Shown here: positions 29,727 to 37,666 of the stretch, in pieces
Position numbering within the stretch: position 1 is the stretch's first letter
Layout: each line of letters opens with the position of its first letter
DNA from: Cyanobacteria bacterium FACHB-471
GTDB taxonomy: Bacteria > Cyanobacteriota > Cyanobacteriia > Elainellales > Elainellaceae
Assembly: GCA_014695345.1 (NCBI GenBank)
Contig: JACJOC010000058.1
Coordinates: 310,001 to 374,000, forward strand
Length of the DNA: 64,000 nt
Direction of reading: 5' to 3'
Made by a program: the position numbers and the translations under genes
Notes under the pieces: generated by a model
Told to the model about the DNA's origin: nothing
What the model saw: only the letters and a program-made list of their open reading frames with translations
The model's database searches: none

Positions 29727-30087
29727 CTCCTAGTCCCCAACTCCTAGCCCCTCTTTTCTCTCTTGCGGAGTAACTCTCGTGGAATTTTTTGCAGCAAGAG
29801 TTTCATTAGTATGGAGGGGAGCATTTTCTGAAGGATGAAGGTTAATTTGAGATAGAGAGCAGGTTCTACCGCCCGATCGCTTTGCCTTACCCAATGTTGT
29901 CTATGGTTGCTGTGCTGTACCTCAATGGTTAGCCTTTTAGCACAGAGATATTGCTTGACAATGGATACCTTTACACATGAATTTTGCTTCATGTTCAAAA
30001 GCATCCTATAAAACAGCAGTCTCGTATAGCAATGGGAAGTAATTAAAGCTGTTAACTGTTGAATTGTGTGCGATCGCCCAACCCTTG
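29727..30087. other. Intergenic region before the Ser/Thr kinase
   Basis: About 360 bases. The first part has low-complexity C/T-rich heptamer-like repeats (CTCCTAGTCCCCAACTCCTAG type) like those near 37590 and 62000. A 135-aa minus-strand frame spans this stretch and runs into the kinase gene, but has no gene-like features. The kinase promoter probably lies near 29980-30060. Confidence 0.4.
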
Positions 30088-31857
30088 ATGAAAGTACCAG
30101 TGCCAGGCGATTTACTAGACAGGCGTTACCGAGTGCTTCGCACTTTGGCAAAAGGGGGATTTGGGCAAACCTATGTTGCTGAAGACACTCGCTTACCTGG
30201 CAACCCCTGGTGTGTGGTGAAACAGCTCAAACCTGCTAGCGATGACCCCAAAGTTTTAGGAAATGCCAGACGGCTCTTTTTGACCGAAGCAGAAACGCTA
30301 CAAAAGCTCGGCAAGCATGACCAAATCCCTCAACTACTGGCCTACTTTGAAGAAGAGGACGAGTTTTACCTGGTCCAGGAACTCATTGAAGGGCACACGC
30401 TAACGTTTGAGCTGCGCCAAGGCAAAAGCTGGAGTGAAATTCAGGTTTGTCATATGCTGCATCAGGTGTTGAGTGTGCTGGCATTTATCCATCATCAGGG
30501 GGTCATTCATCGCGACATTAAACCTGACAACTTGATTCGGCGGCGGCATGACCACAAGCTGGTTTTAGTAGATTTTGGCATCGTCAAGCAGGTAGTGGCG
30601 CAGGGGCAGCCCAAGACGACTATTGTTGCGGGTACACCGGGCTACATGCCAACAGAGCAATGTTTGGGAAAACCACGCCCCAGCAGTGACCTTTATGCTT
30701 TGGGAATTATTGGCGTGCAGGCACTGACTGGACTCAGCCCATCTGATTTGCCAGAAGACCCTGACACGGGTGAACTTATTTGGCAACCTCTGGCTCCGGT
30801 AGGTGATGAGCTGGTGGCAATTCTCAGACGCATGGTGCGGTTTCACTTCAAAGACCGTTATCAGTCAGCCGAAGAGGTTCTGCAAGCAATTGAGCCGTTT
30901 TACAGCCGCTATAGAGCTGCAACCCTACCTCCCTTAGTTGAACAGTTTGATGCAGTTCCCAAGGAGTTGGGGCAACCCGATGTACTTTCTCCAACGGATG
31001 CAGTAGAACTACCTCCGCTGCCCGTACGAGGGGTCTTTTCAGCGGTGACAGACCCAGACTCTACGGTAGTTTGGCAGGACTCGGTGGGATCTGATGTCTT
31101 ACCAGAATCACCCGCACTTGAGGAGCCAGAGTCTACAGCGTTTATGCTGCCCGTTTCTCTCAACGATTCGCCGCTGTCACCCCCAGAGGATGTGCTTCCG
31201 GTGGAGCAAACTGATAGGGCAACGATGGCGATCGCCCCCCTCCCGACTTCCGCCACCCCTCGCTGGCAAGCGTTGGCTCCTTCTCAGCTGCGTTCCGCTC
31301 CTCTAAAGATTGTGGTGGTGGCAGGTTTAAGCGTGATGATTCTAGCTGCAGCTGTGATCGCTCATTTTGCCAATATTGGCGCTGAGCAAACTGCCCGCAT
31401 CACCGACCCAACACCAGACATTGACTCCCGCCCAATTCCCCTCGTGTGTGATGAGTCACCGCTGCCGCCGCTGCCCTCAGGGGAGCCTGACTATGAATAT
31501 TCTGATGGCGTAGCTTATTACGGCTCGGTTGGGGATGGTGATCTGCCAGCCGACGGCAGAGGCACCATGATTTTTCCAAATGGCTATCGTTATGATGGCG
31601 AATTTCAAAACGGCAAGCGTAACGGCTGCGGCACGCTCACCTTTGAGAATGGCAGAAAGTACGTGGGGCAGTTTGAAGACGACCAGTTTAGTGGGGTAGG
31701 AGAGTGGATCTTAGAGAGTGGCGATCGCTACATCGGCGAGTTTAAAGACAATCGCTGTGATGGTAAAGGCAAATTTATCTTTGCCAATGGTGAGACGGCA
31801 GAGGGAATCTGGCAAGACGGCAAACTGCAAGGCAGTGACCTATCGTGCGATCGCTAA
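30088..31857 (+). CDS. Serine/threonine protein kinase with C-terminal MORN repeats
   Basis: About 589 aa from the ATG at 30088; an in-frame TTG lies 24 bases upstream. A Hanks-type kinase domain covers about 10-275: glycine loop AKGGFGQTY, catalytic lysine in VVKQLKP, HRDIKPDN with the catalytic Asp near 143, DFGIVK, and the activation segment GTPGYMPTEQ. A Pro/Glu-rich linker (280-405) precedes a membrane helix (about 411-432, IVVVAGLSVMILAAAVIAHF). The extracytoplasmic end holds four or so MORN-like units (GTMIFPNGYRYDGEFQNGKR, NGCGTLTFENGRKYVGQF and others). MORN repeats bind membranes or proteins; here they may act as a sensor. Substrates are unknown. The end overlaps the converging next gene by 18 bases. 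Confidence 0.93.
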   Translation: MKVPVPGDLLDRRYRVLRTLAKGGFGQTYVAEDTRLPGNPWCVVKQLKPASDDPKVLGNARRLFLTEAETLQKLGKHDQIPQLLAYFEEEDEFYLVQELIEGHTLTFELRQGKSWSEIQVCHMLHQVLSVLAFIHHQGVIHRDIKPDNLIRRRHDHKLVLVDFGIVKQVVAQGQPKTTIVAGTPGYMPTEQCLGKPRPSSDLYALGIIGVQALTGLSPSDLPEDPDTGELIWQPLAPVGDELVAILRRMVRFHFKDRYQSAEEVLQAIEPFYSRYRAATLPPLVEQFDAVPKELGQPDVLSPTDAVELPPLPVRGVFSAVTDPDSTVVWQDSVGSDVLPESPALEEPESTAFMLPVSLNDSPLSPPEDVLPVEQTDRATMAIAPLPTSATPRWQALAPSQLRSAPLKIVVVAGLSVMILAAAVIAHFANIGAEQTARITDPTPDIDSRPIPLVCDESPLPPLPSGEPDYEYSDGVAYYGSVGDGDLPADGRGTMIFPNGYRYDGEFQNGKRNGCGTLTFENGRKYVGQFEDDQFSGVGEWILESGDRYIGEFKDNRCDGKGKFIFANGETAEGIWQDGKLQGSDLSCDR

Positions 31858-32784
31858 AGCAACGTTTTGCAAAAGAGTGAGTGGACTGCACTCTTTTAGA
31901 ATCTGCATTTGCTCTGGGTTTCGGACCAGCAGTGCGCCTGCAAATCCTAGCGAGTTAACTTCGATCGAGTTGAAACTGGATTGCGATCGCGGCACGATCA
32001 ACATCCACTCTCGCGTCGCTAGTAAGTTATAAGGCGCTGATTGTCGCGTTCCTGTGATTTCACCTTCTAACAAGCCAACAGCCCGCAGCAATGTGTGATA
32101 GCGTTCCAGTGTCGCTTTAGCGGCATCCAGTGGAGATGCCATCTCACCTTTCCAACGGATTAACGCATGGCGAAACGGCAGTTCTGGAATCGTGCCAATT
32201 GGATGCTCACTCCCCATATGCTCAAACTGAGCTGCAGCAAACAGGGACTCAATTGGCACTCCCATTCCATCGGGTGCAAACGGCATTGGCACGAGTTGCA
32301 AATGCTTGTGCCGCTGGCTGGCCCCTGCCCTCTGCCCTGCGTTGTAGAAGACGAGTCCATCGACCTCAGCCAGGGTGATCCACATTGCTTCAAAGTCCTG
32401 TAAGTTGAGCCAGTCCTCCTGCTCTTCAAACGCCCGCGTAATGATCAGCAAATGATGGTCAACTACATTGAATTTGTTTAGCAAACACAAGTGAGTTATA
32501 GAAAGATTGGCAACAAACAAATCCTCTTCGTAGGGCAAGAACGGGTTGAAATCCTTGTTGGAACTTGCTTTTGGAGTTTTTCTCTGCGCTTCGTCTTTGC
32601 GAACTAGATTAGCTACGGTGCGAACAATAAACCGAATGCCTGCTTGCTCAATAAATTCGCACGCTGTGGGAATGGATAGAAGTGCTTTGTGGGCGATCGC
32701 CCACTCAGTCTGTTCTCTCACTCGTTTCCATAGACTTCCAGGCTGCAACAAGTCTGTCTCTCTCGCTTTTTTTGCGTTGACCAT
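31840..32784 (-). CDS. ATP adenylyltransferase (Ap4A phosphorylase) family protein
   Basis: 314 aa, the size of yeast APA1/APA2 and cyanobacterial relatives. The HIT-like motif ASQRHKHLQLVPMP (H-x-H-x-Q) lies near residues 170-183, and the C-terminal part has the ATP_transf-type YNLLATREWMLIVPRS. These enzymes split diadenosine tetraphosphate with phosphate to ADP and ATP, or run in reverse, keeping dinucleoside polyphosphate levels down. An upstream LITRAFEEQEDWLN segment matches the family's core strand-helix. Soluble, no signal peptide. Its 3' end overlaps the converging kinase gene by 18 bases, so the two transcripts are antisense there. Directly upstream of its start is a degenerate tandem repeat. 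Confidence 0.87.
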   Translation of the reverse strand: MVNAKKARETDLLQPGSLWKRVREQTEWAIAHKALLSIPTACEFIEQAGIRFIVRTVANLVRKDEAQRKTPKASSNKDFNPFLPYEEDLFVANLSITHLCLLNKFNVVDHHLLIITRAFEEQEDWLNLQDFEAMWITLAEVDGLVFYNAGQRAGASQRHKHLQLVPMPFAPDGMGVPIESLFAAAQFEHMGSEHPIGTIPELPFRHALIRWKGEMASPLDAAKATLERYHTLLRAVGLLEGEITGTRQSAPYNLLATREWMLIVPRSQSSFNSIEVNSLGFAGALLVRNPEQMQILKECSPLTLLQNVALAIAR

Positions 32785-32785
32785 A

Positions 32786-32862
32786 GTTCGGAAATCGACA
32801 GTTCGAAGATTGATGTTCGGAAATTAGCGTTCGAAGATTGGCGATCGGAAATTGGAAGATTG
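32786..32862. repeat. Degenerate tandem repeat of 28-29 bp
   Basis: Two and a half units: 32786-32814, 32815-32842 and a short third at 32843-32862, each starting GTTCGGAAAT or similar and ending TTCGAAGATTG. It begins one base before the ATG of the Ap4A phosphorylase gene, so it occupies the 5' leader of that gene. Confidence 0.65.
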
Positions 32863-32993
32863 AAAAATGAGCGGCAGTTCTCAGTCACTGACCAAGCGAC
32901 AAATTTTGTTAAAAATCTTTAGCAATCAACAATTTGATCTCATTTCACAGTAGATTCTGTTCTAACGGCTTTTTCTAATTAGGAAACTTAGTT

Positions 32994-33107
32994 ATGGCAG
33001 CCTCATACTTACCCTCGATTTTAGTTCCCATTGTGGGCTGGGTCTTTCCCGCTGTAGCAATGGCACTGCTGTTCATTTACATCGAACGCGAAGACTCCCC
33101 CACCTGA
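32994..33107 (+). CDS. psaI: Photosystem I subunit VIII
   Basis: 37 aa, too short for most ORF finders. The product starts [19 protein letters not shown] and ends with [10 protein letters not shown], matching PsaI: one transmembrane helix (about 7-30), with the VGW(V/L)FPA core that contacts PsaL. PsaI stabilises PsaL and trimer formation of photosystem I in the thylakoid membrane. It sits 83 bases ahead of psaL on the same strand; the psaI-psaL pair is common in cyanobacteria and probably forms one transcript. A short AGGA element precedes the ATG. Confidence 0.95.
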   Translation: MAASYLPSILVPIVGWVFPAVAMALLFIYIEREDSPT

Positions 33108-33190
33108 TAATAGCTGCATCGCTAGCTGTATCAGATTTTTCCTCGCAAACGAGATAGGCATTACAGAAGAACACTTGGAGATACCTAAAT

Positions 33191-33676
33191 ATGACAACAG
33201 AAGTAGTCAAGCCTGCTGGTGATCCTCAGATTGGCAACTTGGCCACCCCGATTAATTCCTCGGATTTCACAAAAGCATTCATCAACAATCTGCCCGCTTA
33301 CCGAGCAGGTCTGTCTGCTCAGCGTCGGGGATTAGAAATCGGCATGGCTCATGGTTACTTACTGTATGGGCCATTTGCTTTCACTAGCCAATTTCGCAAC
33401 TCCAACGTTGCCGACATCGTTGGCTTAATTGAGGCAGTGATTTTGGTAGTGATTCTGACGATCTGTTTGTCGCTTTATGGCAGCGCAGGCGTGAAGAAGC
33501 CAATTGCTACCGTCACCACGCCCAATCCTCCTGAGTCTCTAGGCACTTCAGAGGGTTGGAGCGAATTTGCAGGTAGCTTTTTGGTGGGTGGAATCGGTGG
33601 CGCAGCGTTTGCTTATCTGATCTTCCAGGTGTTTGAGTCTGGAGTGCTGCAAACCTTCGGCAACTTGGTTGGTTAG
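33191..33676 (+). CDS. psaL: Photosystem I reaction centre subunit XI
   Basis: 161 aa. Signature regions of PsaL are clear: QIGNLATPINSSDFTKAF at the stromal N-terminus, NLPAYRAGLSAQRRGLEIGM with the conserved chlorophyll-binding region, and membrane helices at about 72-100 (NVADIVGLIEAVILVVILTI) and 130-150 (FLVGGIGGAAFAYLIF). PsaL forms the trimerisation (or tetramerisation) domain of photosystem I and binds chlorophyll and carotenoid. A GGAG sits ahead of the ATG. A strong hairpin 40 bases after the stop ends the psaI-psaL transcript. Confidence 0.98.
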   Translation: MTTEVVKPAGDPQIGNLATPINSSDFTKAFINNLPAYRAGLSAQRRGLEIGMAHGYLLYGPFAFTSQFRNSNVADIVGLIEAVILVVILTICLSLYGSAGVKKPIATVTTPNPPESLGTSEGWSEFAGSFLVGGIGGAAFAYLIFQVFESGVLQTFGNLVG

Positions 33677-33715
33677 TCTTACATAACCATCCTAAACATA
33701 GCCATCCTAAATGGT

Positions 33716-33754
33716 CTTTGAAAGCACCCGCTCCCTGAGTGGGTGCTTTCAAAG
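33716..33754 (+). terminator. Terminator of psaI-psaL
   Basis: A 17-bp stem (33716-33732 with 33738-33754, one G-T pair) and a 5-base loop, with the sequence CTTTGAAAGCACCCGCT on the left arm. The T-rich end follows directly on the plus strand. Confidence 0.8.
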
Positions 33755-33780
33755 TTTATGAAGCAAATCAATCAATAAAA

Positions 33781-33803
33781 GAGGCAGGGTTAAACCCTGC
33801 CTC
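33781..33803. terminator. Bidirectional terminator between psaL and psbJ
   Basis: GAGGCAGGGT (33781-33790) pairs perfectly with 33794-33803 around a TAA loop. T-runs follow on both strands (CCTTTTG on plus, TTTTATTG on minus), so it can end the psbEFLJ transcript as well as read-through from psaL. Confidence 0.8.
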
Positions 33804-33834
33804 CCTTTTGTCTTTCTAAAAGCTGACTCAGTTC

Positions 33835-33954
33835 TTAGATTGAAGAACCTAAACCTGCGTAAGCACCGTAGAAGAAAAGTCCTAAAATTGCGAGTGCGCC
33901 TAAGCCAGCGACTGTTGCGACTACCCACAAAGGAATTCTGCCAGTTCCAGACAT
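33835..33954 (-). CDS. psbJ: Photosystem II reaction centre protein J
   Basis: 39 aa on the minus strand, starting [17 protein letters not shown] and ending [13 protein letters not shown], the well-known PsbJ sequence with one membrane helix. PsbJ is a low-molecular-mass subunit beside cytochrome b559 that affects plastoquinone exchange and assembly. A strong GGAGG lies just ahead of the ATG. It is the last gene of the psbEFLJ unit. Confidence 0.97.
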   Translation of the reverse strand: MSGTGRIPLWVVATVAGLGALAILGLFFYGAYAGLGSSI

Positions 33955-34042
33955 TGTTTTACCTCCTAACTCACACGAAACACAGCACGAAAAATAGAGT
34001 CAAACTAATTTGAAATTCTCCTTAATGGAGAACTATCTTAAG

Positions 34043-34168
34043 CTAGTTGAAAAAGTAGCTTGAAAACAAAATGCCAAGTACGAAAACCAACAGCAAACCC
34101 AGGTATAGAGAAGTTCTATTTAACTCGACTGGTTGCTTGTTGGGGTTTGAACTTCTGGTTGGTGGCAT
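34043..34168 (-). CDS. psbL: Photosystem II reaction centre protein L
   Basis: 41 aa, from [20 protein letters not shown] to the conserved end [10 protein letters not shown]. The membrane helix spans about 20-38. PsbL lies at the photosystem II monomer interface and is needed for QA function. The frame is open further upstream, through psbF in another phase, but the start at 34168 gives the family's usual N-terminus and has AGGAGGG ahead of it. Its start is 8 bases after the psbF stop. Confidence 0.97.
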   Translation of the reverse strand: MPPTRSSNPNKQPVELNRTSLYLGLLLVFVLGILFSSYFFN

Positions 34169-34176
34169 GGACCCTC

Positions 34177-34311
34177 CTAACGGTGAATAAACTGCATTGA
34201 TGCGATCGCACCCAAGAAGAAAATCGTCGGAACCGCAAGGGTGTGAACGGCTATCCATCTAACGGTGAAAATTGGATAAGAAACGGGTTGATTAGGGCTG
34301 TTGCTCGTCAT
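34177..34311 (-). CDS. psbF: Cytochrome b559 subunit beta
   Basis: 44 aa: starts [19 protein letters not shown] and contains [19 protein letters not shown], where the histidine is one of the two axial haem ligands. With PsbE it forms the cytochrome b559 haem pocket in photosystem II, needed for assembly and photoprotection. It lies between psbE and psbL on the minus strand. The gap to psbE is 142 bases, wider than the usual few tens of bases in this operon. Confidence 0.97.
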   Translation of the reverse strand: MTSNSPNQPVSYPIFTVRWIAVHTLAVPTIFFLGAIASMQFIHR

Positions 34312-34453
34312 AGTCTATCTTTGTCACTCGTGAAACTGTTGTGCAAAACTGCTGTCCAATAAATCGCTTAACTTATTGGCTGCCATCAAATAGGCTGTCT
34401 GCTTTAAGCTGGAGTTTTAGTTGGAAACCTGTACCAACTCCTGCCATTAATTT

Positions 34454-34699
34454 CTATCGGATAAACTCTTCAATTTGCTGTTTACCTTCAAAACGGTCTT
34501 GAACGATGGGCACTTCTTGGCGAGTTTGAGTGTAGTATTCGTTAGGTCTAGGTGTGCCAAATGCATCATATGCCAGACCTGTGCTAACAAATAGCCAACC
34601 TGCAATAAACAGTGCGGGAATGGTAATACTATGGATTACCCAGTAGCGAATGCTAGTAATAATGTCAGAAAACGGACGTTCTCCAGTAGTACCTGCCAT
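34454..34699 (-). CDS. psbE: Cytochrome b559 subunit alpha
   Basis: 81 aa, starting [20 protein letters not shown]; the haem-ligand histidine lies in [14 protein letters not shown]. The lumenal C-terminal part (about 45-81, [12 protein letters not shown]...[10 protein letters not shown]) is standard for PsbE. It heads the psbEFLJ unit and has a strong ribosome binding site (GGGAGGAAC) and a recognisable promoter at 34737-34765. Upstream on the same strand lie ycf48 and rubA, the classical neighbours of this operon. Confidence 0.98.
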   Translation of the reverse strand: MAGTTGERPFSDIITSIRYWVIHSITIPALFIAGWLFVSTGLAYDAFGTPRPNEYYTQTRQEVPIVQDRFEGKQQIEEFIR

Positions 34700-34736
34700 T
34701 CAAGTTCCTCCCAATAACAACTGAATCCTGATCTAT

Positions 34737-34765
34737 ATCATACGAGAGTAAGCAAAGAGTCACAA
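34737..34765 (-). promoter_or_regulatory. Sigma-70-type promoter of psbE
   Basis: On the minus strand, TTGTGA (-35, at 34760-34765) and TATGAT (-10, at 34737-34742) are 17 bases apart. Transcription would start near 34730, about 30 bases before the psbE ATG. This suggests psbEFLJ can be transcribed separately from ycf48 and rubA. Confidence 0.6.
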
Positions 34766-34858
34766 GCAAACCTAGTCCTAACTGCAAACCTAATTTAGAT
34801 TTGAGAAGCGTTCAAAACCACTAGCTTTGTGCTTCTAGGAAATAGTTTGCTCTAGCTT

Positions 34859-35887
34859 CTAAGCGGCTTGCGATTGAGGTTCATACCTCAACAGCGTACC
34901 GCGTTGACCTAAGATGAATCCGCGATCCGGTGTAACAAAAACAATCCGGTACAGATTAGATGGAATGTTCTCTACACCCCGATCTTTTTCCCAAGTCACA
35001 CCACCATCGGTGCTGCGGAGCAAGTTGCCACTGCCTCCAGCCACCCAAACTTCTTCGGGTGTGCGATAAGCCAAGTCGAGCAATCCCCAACTGGTCGAAA
35101 ATTCTGGGTTGGTTGCTTCATCCCATTCTTCAGTGCTGTTGGGTTCGCTGAACTGGACGATTCCACCTCTAGCCAATAGCCACAAGCGACCGTCTCGGCT
35201 AAAGCCCATATTTTGCAGCTTCCGAGAACTGGTGCGGTTGTGGGGTTGCCAAGCTTCTTGTCCGGGTTCCCAGGTTGAGTAGAAGTTACCACGGGCTGAA
35301 ACGGCAACGTACTTACCATCGGGCGATCGCGCAATATTCCGCAATACCCCGACTGCCTCTTGCACCATTGCCTGCCAGGTTCTGCCACCGTCCTCAGTTT
35401 GATAAATCGCACCGATGTCGGTGGTCATCTCAGCCGACTGTTTCGCCAGAGCGGTAATGGTGTTGGGTGAACCCGGCAATTTATCGCTGAGGGGCACCCG
35501 TAGCCAGGTCTTACCGCCATCCGTGGTGTGTAGTAGGATTGCAGGTTGACCCACGACCCAACCTTCCTGTCCGGAAAAGCTAACCGAGGTGAAGCTATAA
35601 ACTTGCCCCTCATCGAGTTCCAGCGCACGAGGTTGCCAGGTTTGCCCACCATCAAATGTTTCTAGCAGTGTAGAACTCTTTCCAACCAGCCAGCCATGCT
35701 CCAAGTCATCCGTGAAGGAAACGTCAGAAAGGGTGGCTTCAGTAGAAAGCGCAACGGGCTGCCAGGAGTTATAGCTAATGGACGGTAAAAAGGACCTGGT
35801 ACAGCCAGTACAAAATAAGACCGCTGCCAATAATATTACAATTCGTTTCAAAGGTTTCAGGATCGGGTGCATCAGAATTTGGTTCAA
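34859..35887 (-). CDS. ycf48: Photosystem II assembly factor Ycf48 (HCF136 homologue)
   Basis: 342 aa. The N-terminus carries a lipoprotein signal (RIVILLAAVLFCTGC, lipobox cysteine near residue 28). The rest is a seven-bladed propeller of BNR-like units, visible as repeated D-G-G-x-T-W elements (ETFDGGQTWQPRAL, TDGGKTWLRVPL, EDGGRTWQAM, TDGGVTWEKD). Ycf48 binds the unassembled D1 protein and helps build the photosystem II reaction centre. It precedes psbE by 160 bases and follows rubA by 45, the conserved order. An ATG five codons later is an alternative start. Confidence 0.96.
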   Translation of the reverse strand: MNQILMHPILKPLKRIVILLAAVLFCTGCTRSFLPSISYNSWQPVALSTEATLSDVSFTDDLEHGWLVGKSSTLLETFDGGQTWQPRALELDEGQVYSFTSVSFSGQEGWVVGQPAILLHTTDGGKTWLRVPLSDKLPGSPNTITALAKQSAEMTTDIGAIYQTEDGGRTWQAMVQEAVGVLRNIARSPDGKYVAVSARGNFYSTWEPGQEAWQPHNRTSSRKLQNMGFSRDGRLWLLARGGIVQFSEPNSTEEWDEATNPEFSTSWGLLDLAYRTPEEVWVAGGSGNLLRSTDGGVTWEKDRGVENIPSNLYRIVFVTPDRGFILGQRGTLLRYEPQSQAA

Positions 35888-35932
35888 CGGTTTTCAAATA
35901 GCTTGGTCAAAAGAGTTGGAAGGGCGATCGCC

Positions 35933-36298
35933 CTACTGCAACCCATAGAGGCTGAGGAAAAACAAAACGCCTAACGCCAAGGCACCAAAAATTAAAAGGT
36001 TCTTTTGACCAGGCGTTAGAGTATTTACACCTAATCCGTAACGAAGATTTTCCTTGAACCCAGAGGGATTTCCCACTGGTCCAATATTGCTAAACTGCCG
36101 GGTAGAAGCATTGCACACCGGGCAGCGCCAGTTTGAAGGCAACGCTTCAAAGGGTGTGCCTGGAGAAACGCTGCGCTTGTCGTCCCCTTTGGCAGGTTCA
36201 TAGATGTAGCCACAAGCGCCACATTCATGGCGATCTAGCGGCTTTGGCTCAGTAGACTCGACAGTGTCAGGATTTTTTGGATCAGCTTCAGTACTCAT
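35933..36298 (-). CDS. rubA: Membrane-anchored rubredoxin
   Basis: 121 aa. A rubredoxin fold at about 22-72 has both iron-binding pairs, ECGACGYIYEP and WRCPVCNAST, then a C-terminal membrane helix (about 100-118, LLIFGALALGVLFFLSLYG). This is the thylakoid RubA needed for photosystem assembly, especially photosystem II (and photosystem I in some species). It lies directly upstream of ycf48 on the same strand. The N-terminus (1-20) is acidic and variable. Confidence 0.96.
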   Translation of the reverse strand: MSTEADPKNPDTVESTEPKPLDRHECGACGYIYEPAKGDDKRSVSPGTPFEALPSNWRCPVCNASTRQFSNIGPVGNPSGFKENLRYGLGVNTLTPGQKNLLIFGALALGVLFFLSLYGLQ

Positions 36299-36420
36299 GG
36301 TTACGCATACCTAGAGGTGGACTGGACAACAGCCAACACTAGCCAAACTTAAATATCTGTTAAAAATCATTCTATACAGAACTTAACCACAAATCTAATT
36401 TTTCTCAGATTTTCCTGGCT

Positions 36421-36915
36421 TCATTTCTCTGTTTTGCCACTTGAGCGTGGCCCGTTTGAGCGGGGAGGGTTATAGAAAACAGCGATGAGCAGACAAACAA
36501 TGCCGATATTAATAAAGACATCCGCCAGGTTAAAAACAGGAAACCGAACCAGGCGGAATTCTAAGAAATCTACGACTTCTCCAGCGGCAAAGCGATCAAT
36601 GCCATTTCCTAAAGCGCCTCCCAAGATGAACCCGTAGCCTGCCTGTTCCCAGCGATTCATCACAGGGCCAAACCAGGCGAGCGCCATCAGTCCCAGGCTT
36701 ACACCCAACGACAGCCAGCGCAACCAGCCACCTGATTCGCTGAATAGGCTAAATGCGGCTCCGGTATTTGTCACGTAGGTGAAGTGGAACACGCCATCCA
36801 CAACCGGGATAGAGTCATTCAATTCCATTGCCTGCACGACCCAGTATTTTGTGATTTGGTCTAGCACCAAACCCAGGAAGGCAGCAACCCAGAAAAATTG
36901 GTTCTTAATATTCAT
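36421..36915 (-). CDS. lspA: Lipoprotein signal peptidase (signal peptidase II)
   Basis: 164 aa with four membrane helices. Conserved boxes: the first-helix FLGLVLDQITKYWV, FHFTYVTNTGAAFSLF, the catalytic Asp pair in GGALGNGIDRFAAGEVVDF and VFNLADVFINIG. LspA removes signal peptides from lipid-modified prolipoproteins such as Ycf48. The gene is on the same strand as bioY and rubA, 74 bases after bioY and about 120 before rubA. Length is standard. Confidence 0.97.
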   Translation of the reverse strand: MNIKNQFFWVAAFLGLVLDQITKYWVVQAMELNDSIPVVDGVFHFTYVTNTGAAFSLFSESGGWLRWLSLGVSLGLMALAWFGPVMNRWEQAGYGFILGGALGNGIDRFAAGEVVDFLEFRLVRFPVFNLADVFINIGIVCLLIAVFYNPPRSNGPRSSGKTEK

Positions 36916-36989
36916 GAATGCAGACTAGAGGGTTGCCGAACAAAATTTCTACAGTTAAGTAGCTAACCATAATAATTGAACATCTTTAC

Positions 36990-37580
36990 CTAGTAGAACA
37001 TGAGATGTCGCAGTGCAAAGGCGAGAACTGTGACGGCACACACTACAGCAAGCTGTCCCGGAATCGGATAAATAGAGAAGTTTAAGACTGCTTGAGGAAA
37101 GGATAGGGCGTTAATGTCAACCCAGCGCAACATATAGGTTGCAATCAGATATCCCAATCCCGTTGCGTGAATGGTGAATAGCCCAGACAGGCAGCTAAAG
37201 GCGAGAGATTCCAGGCGTGACGGCAACCGAAATGCGAATGACCCACAGACCCATGCTCCCGGAATGAAGCCCAACAAGTAGCCGAAGCTGGGCTGATAAA
37301 TGTAGTCCAGCCCACCCCCCTGAGTAAACACTGGAAATCGGGTTAAGCCCAGAATCAGATAGGCAATTTGTGAAAGGGCTGCTGCCCGCTTCCCGCCCAG
37401 ACATCCAACTAACAAGACGGCTCCTACCTGAAAGTTGACTTGCAGGGAATAGGTTTGTACGCCGTCTTGACTCCAGTTCCAGGGGAGGTTGGTGGTGAAC
37501 GCTTCTAGGAAGGTGCCACCGATGGTGAGAATCAGACCGATTAAGGCCCACAGGAGTTCGGTGGGAGGGGTCACTTTCAA
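36990..37580 (-). CDS. bioY: Biotin transporter BioY (ECF S-component)
   Basis: 196 aa, mostly hydrophobic with about six helices. The GGKRAAALSQIAYLILGL and FPVFTQGGGLDYIYQPSFGYLLGF segments are typical of BioY, the substrate-binding component of biotin ECF transporters. It is followed on the same strand by lspA and preceded by bioB, so biotin uptake and synthesis are linked here. The energising EcfA/EcfT partners are not in the window. The start is an ATG. Confidence 0.95.
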   Translation of the reverse strand: MKVTPPTELLWALIGLILTIGGTFLEAFTTNLPWNWSQDGVQTYSLQVNFQVGAVLLVGCLGGKRAAALSQIAYLILGLTRFPVFTQGGGLDYIYQPSFGYLLGFIPGAWVCGSFAFRLPSRLESLAFSCLSGLFTIHATGLGYLIATYMLRWVDINALSFPQAVLNFSIYPIPGQLAVVCAVTVLAFALRHLMFY

Positions 37581-37625
37581 ATCAGAGGAAGGGGCTAGGA
37601 GCTAGGGACTGGGGGTTAGGGGTTT

Positions 37626-37666
37626 GAAGGTTAATTTTTTGTGTGAGACACAAAAAATTAACCTTC
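37626..37666. repeat. Perfect 19-bp hairpin overlapping the bioB stop
   Basis: Bases 37626-37644 pair with 37648-37666, with a 3-base loop; the left arm is GAAGGTTAATTTTTTGTGT. It overlaps the last codons and the stop of bioB. Its A/T-rich arms give a U-run inside the stem on either strand, so it may attenuate transcription of bioY from the bioB promoter. Confidence 0.7.

Noticed and set aside
29744-30151. 135-aa minus-strand reading frame before the Ser/Thr kinase
   Set aside because: It runs into the kinase coding region on the other strand, starts without a ribosome binding site and shows no domain or regular hydrophobic pattern.
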